DNA from: Chrysochromulina tobinii
Taxonomy: Eukaryota > Haptophyta > Prymnesiales > Chrysochromulinaceae
Direction: 5' to 3'
Length of the DNA stretch: 19,746 bases
Assembly: GCA_001275005.1 (NCBI GenBank)
Contig: JWZX01001060.1
Location: 1 to 19,746 of the forward strand
The notes beneath the pieces were generated by a model. It saw only the letters and a list, made by a program, of their open reading frames with translations, was not told the origin of the DNA and made no database searches. Position 1 is the first letter of the stretch, and each line of letters starts with the position of its first letter. This document shows, piece after piece, positions 17,567 to 19,746 of this stretch. The position numbers and the translations under genes are program-made.

Positions 17567-19018
17567 ATGTCGGCAAAGAAGCAGAAGGTTGGAGGCACCA
17601 CTACTGAGGAGCGCGAGTTCATGTTCTCTTCGGAGTCGGTGAACGAGGGCCATCCCGACAAGCTCTGCGACCAGGTTTCGGATGCCGTCCTCGATGCATG
17701 CCTCGCAGTTGACCCGAAGTCGCGCGTCGCGTGCGAGTCGGCCTCCAAGGACAACATGGTGATGGTTTTCGGCGAGATCACCACCGGGGCGCAGCTTGAC
17801 TACGACAAGATTGTGCGCGCGCAGATCAAGAAGATCGGCTTCGACTCCTTCGTCGACGATCTTTCGTCTGTCGATTCCAAGGGCTTGTCGCACGAGACAA
17901 TGGAGGTTCTTGTGCGCATCAACAAGCAGTCGCCAGACATTGCTGGCGGCGTGACGGGCGCTGGCGAGCAGGGCAAAGTTGTGGACGACCTCGACATTGG
18001 TGCGGGCGACCAGGGTATCATGTTCGGCTATGCGTCCGACGAGACCGAGTCGTGCATGCCCCTGACGCACCTGATGGCCACCCGCCTTGGCAAGACCCTT
18101 ACCGAGGTGCGCAAGGATGGCTCGTTGTGGTGGCTGCGCCCTGATGGCAAGACCCAGGTGACCATCAAGTACAAGCAGAACGGCGACGGCTCAGTGGAGC
18201 CGCTCATGATCCACACCGTCGTCATCTCCTCGCAGCACGCTGAGCCGGGCAAGGCCAAGCGCTCCAAGGAGCAAGACGGCAAGGACGAGCGCCCCATGTG
18301 GCCTGCGGACAAGGAGGAGCTCGCACCCACGCTTGAGGTGATGAACGAGATGATCCACGACAAGGTGATTGTCGCGACGCTCGAGTCGATCAAACTCAAG
18401 AACGGCCAGTCGGCGCTCTCGATCTATTCGCGCGACACGTGCAACCTGCACATCAACCCGTCGGGCAAGTTCATCATTGGCGGCCCGCAGGGTGATGCTG
18501 GCCTCACCGGCCGCAAGATCATCATCGACACCTACGGTGGCTGGGGCGCGCACGGTGGTGGCGCTTTCTCGGGCAAGGACCCGACCAAGGTCGACCGCTC
18601 CGCTGCCTACGCGTGCCGCTGGATGGCCAAGTCGGTCGTCAAGAGTGGCCTTTGCAAGCGCGCCCTCGTGCAGCTCTCGTATGCCATTGGCGTGGCCAAG
18701 CCCCTCTCGCTCTTTGTTGAGACGTACGGCTCTGAGCAGGGCGCTCTGAGCGCTCAGGCGATCACCGATATCGTGAAGATTGCCTTTGACTGCCGCCCCG
18801 GCGCGCTTGCCCGCGACCTCCAGCTCCGGCAGCCGAAGTACAACGTTACCGCCGCCTACTGCCACTTTGGCCGCGAGCCATTCGAGAAGGATGGCATGAC
18901 TTTCTTCTCTTGGGAGAATGCTAAGGACCTGAGCAAGTACAAGTCGATGACGGGCGCCGCGATCGCCAAAGAGCTCGCCGAGCAGAAGGAGGCGGTCCTC
19001 AAGAAGTGGGTCGATTAA
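17567..19018 (+). CDS. MAT: S-adenosylmethionine synthetase (methionine adenosyltransferase), long divergent form
   Basis: The 483-residue enzyme makes S-adenosylmethionine from methionine and ATP and supplies the methyl donor for cell methylation. Family signatures are intact: GHPDK (28-32), GAGDQG followed by IMFGYA (145-155), and [16 protein letters not shown] (330-345), covering the ATP, methionine, metal and triphosphate sites. Common plant and animal forms are about 390-400 residues. The excess comes mainly from an N-terminal extension and a stretch at about 225-295 that is some 40 residues longer than usual, with a Lys/Glu/Asp-rich part (229-242). This suits the divergent eukaryotic type (MATX) reported from several secondary algal lineages; assignment to it is inference. 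Probably cytosolic; no targeting peptide. Single exon, ATG 17567 preceded by A-rich bases (caatcaaa), stop TAA 19016-19018. GC-biased codons as expected of a highly expressed gene here. Confidence 0.97.
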   Translation: MSAKKQKVGGTTTEEREFMFSSESVNEGHPDKLCDQVSDAVLDACLAVDPKSRVACESASKDNMVMVFGEITTGAQLDYDKIVRAQIKKIGFDSFVDDLSSVDSKGLSHETMEVLVRINKQSPDIAGGVTGAGEQGKVVDDLDIGAGDQGIMFGYASDETESCMPLTHLMATRLGKTLTEVRKDGSLWWLRPDGKTQVTIKYKQNGDGSVEPLMIHTVVISSQHAEPGKAKRSKEQDGKDERPMWPADKEELAPTLEVMNEMIHDKVIVATLESIKLKNGQSALSIYSRDTCNLHINPSGKFIIGGPQGDAGLTGRKIIIDTYGGWGAHGGGAFSGKDPTKVDRSAAYACRWMAKSVVKSGLCKRALVQLSYAIGVAKPLSLFVETYGSEQGALSAQAITDIVKIAFDCRPGALARDLQLRQPKYNVTAAYCHFGREPFEKDGMTFFSWENAKDLSKYKSMTGAAIAKELAEQKEAVLKKWVD

Positions 19019-19746
19019 GCCACGCGCCATCTTCTCCTCTGCGGTTGGCTGTGGGACCTGTTTGCCACAAGGTCGTCGGCCGCCCCGTGGGCATCGGTCC
19101 GCAAGCACGCTGCAACGCTGCACGGGAGGGCGGCAACAAGGGCGCGCAGGGAGCGGGGCGGCACGCGCGTGCGCCGCATGGATTTTCGCTGGTTGCCCCG
19201 ACATGAATGCGGGATTAGTGAGAGGGAGGGAGCGAGGATGGCACCGCTTGGTGCCCACATGGACATATGTGCAGTGGATTCGAGCGCGCTGCCGCGGTTG
19301 CCCGGACGTGAGACCTAGGGGGGGCGATGCAAAGGCCTTAACCGGGACCCTTCGGACCGTTGGTATCTTTGTGACTGACTGACTGTAAGCTGTGCGGGGC
19401 CGCTCACACCGTCGACCGTGGTGGTGGGGACCGGATCCTGAGTTGGAGACGCGCCGGGCTCTCGATTCTTGGCTTTAGGCGTTTCTGCAGCTAACATGAA
19501 GCTTCAAGGCGGACTATCCTTACAGCGAGTACAACGCGGAAAACTATTTTCGTAAGTGCTATCTGCTAAGTGCGCGGCGGCGTGGACCGTGGACAACCCT
19601 CAACCGCGCGTGCGCGAACCGGCTCTCGCGGCCGCGGCCCCGGCGGGGCGCGCCGGGGCCGGGGGGGCGGGCGGCGGCGTGTGCGGCCCCGGCGGTGCGC
19701 GGGGACCGATTGAAACCGCCTCGCGCCTGCGCCTCGCCCCCTCCCC
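19019..19746. other. Right edge, no gene seen; extreme GC tract at the end
   Basis: 728 bases holding the 3' untranslated region of the SAM synthetase gene. A short gact repeat lies at about 19373-19384, followed by tgtaa. From about 19610 to the end the sequence is almost wholly G and C with poly-G and poly-C runs. Open frames are short, Arg/Pro-rich and without motif. Confidence 0.5.

Noticed and set aside
18191-19258. 355-residue minus-strand frame opposite SAM synthetase
   Set aside because: It is a shadow of a highly biased coding sequence whose sense frame has all family motifs.

Overview
The window looks like nuclear DNA from a unicellular eukaryote, most likely a GC-rich alga with a secondary plastid (haptophyte-like). 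Reasons: a spliced GT-AG intron in a phospholipid scramblase gene, eukaryote-type families (ribosomal-oxygenase-like cupin, SLC35/TPT transporter, RING finger, Ser/Thr kinase), single genes with their own intergenic regions, and a long divergent-looking S-adenosylmethionine synthetase of the kind described in secondary algae. The lineage call is inference; no organelle, viral or bacterial operon signature was seen.

Layout. 1-266 is a GC-rich edge without a gene. Three genes follow on the minus strand: a JmjC/cupin ribosomal-oxygenase-like protein (267-1805), a drug/metabolite-superfamily sugar-phosphate or nucleotide-sugar transporter (2160-3299) and a CBR1-like short-chain dehydrogenase (3477-4286). 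A roughly 1.07 kb gene-free region (4287-5353) separates them from plus-strand genes: a two-exon scramblase (5354-6245), an SDR joined to a C-terminal RING finger (6851-8161), a very large coiled-coil/kinase locus (8532-16694) and S-adenosylmethionine synthetase (17567-19018). 19019-19746 has no recognisable gene and ends in extremely GC-rich low-complexity sequence.

The main accessory-looking region is 8532-16694. One reading frame runs through it, broken by a single TAG at 9753-9755. It encodes a Cys-rich N-terminus, long Ala/Glu-rich coiled coils, a complete protein kinase domain, and six-residue EVIKEV/EVIREV repeats, with near-identical 192-bp cassettes on both sides of the kinase and a 16-unit 18-bp minisatellite after it. 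It resembles a cytoskeletal scaffold with a built-in kinase.

The genes do not form an obvious pathway. The transporter and SDRs are metabolic, the scramblase acts on membranes, and the synthetase supplies the cell's methyl donor. Non-coding repeats link separate intergenic regions: a 32-bp element at 5147 and 8461 (31/32 identical by eye) and a degenerate direct repeat at 6542/6681.
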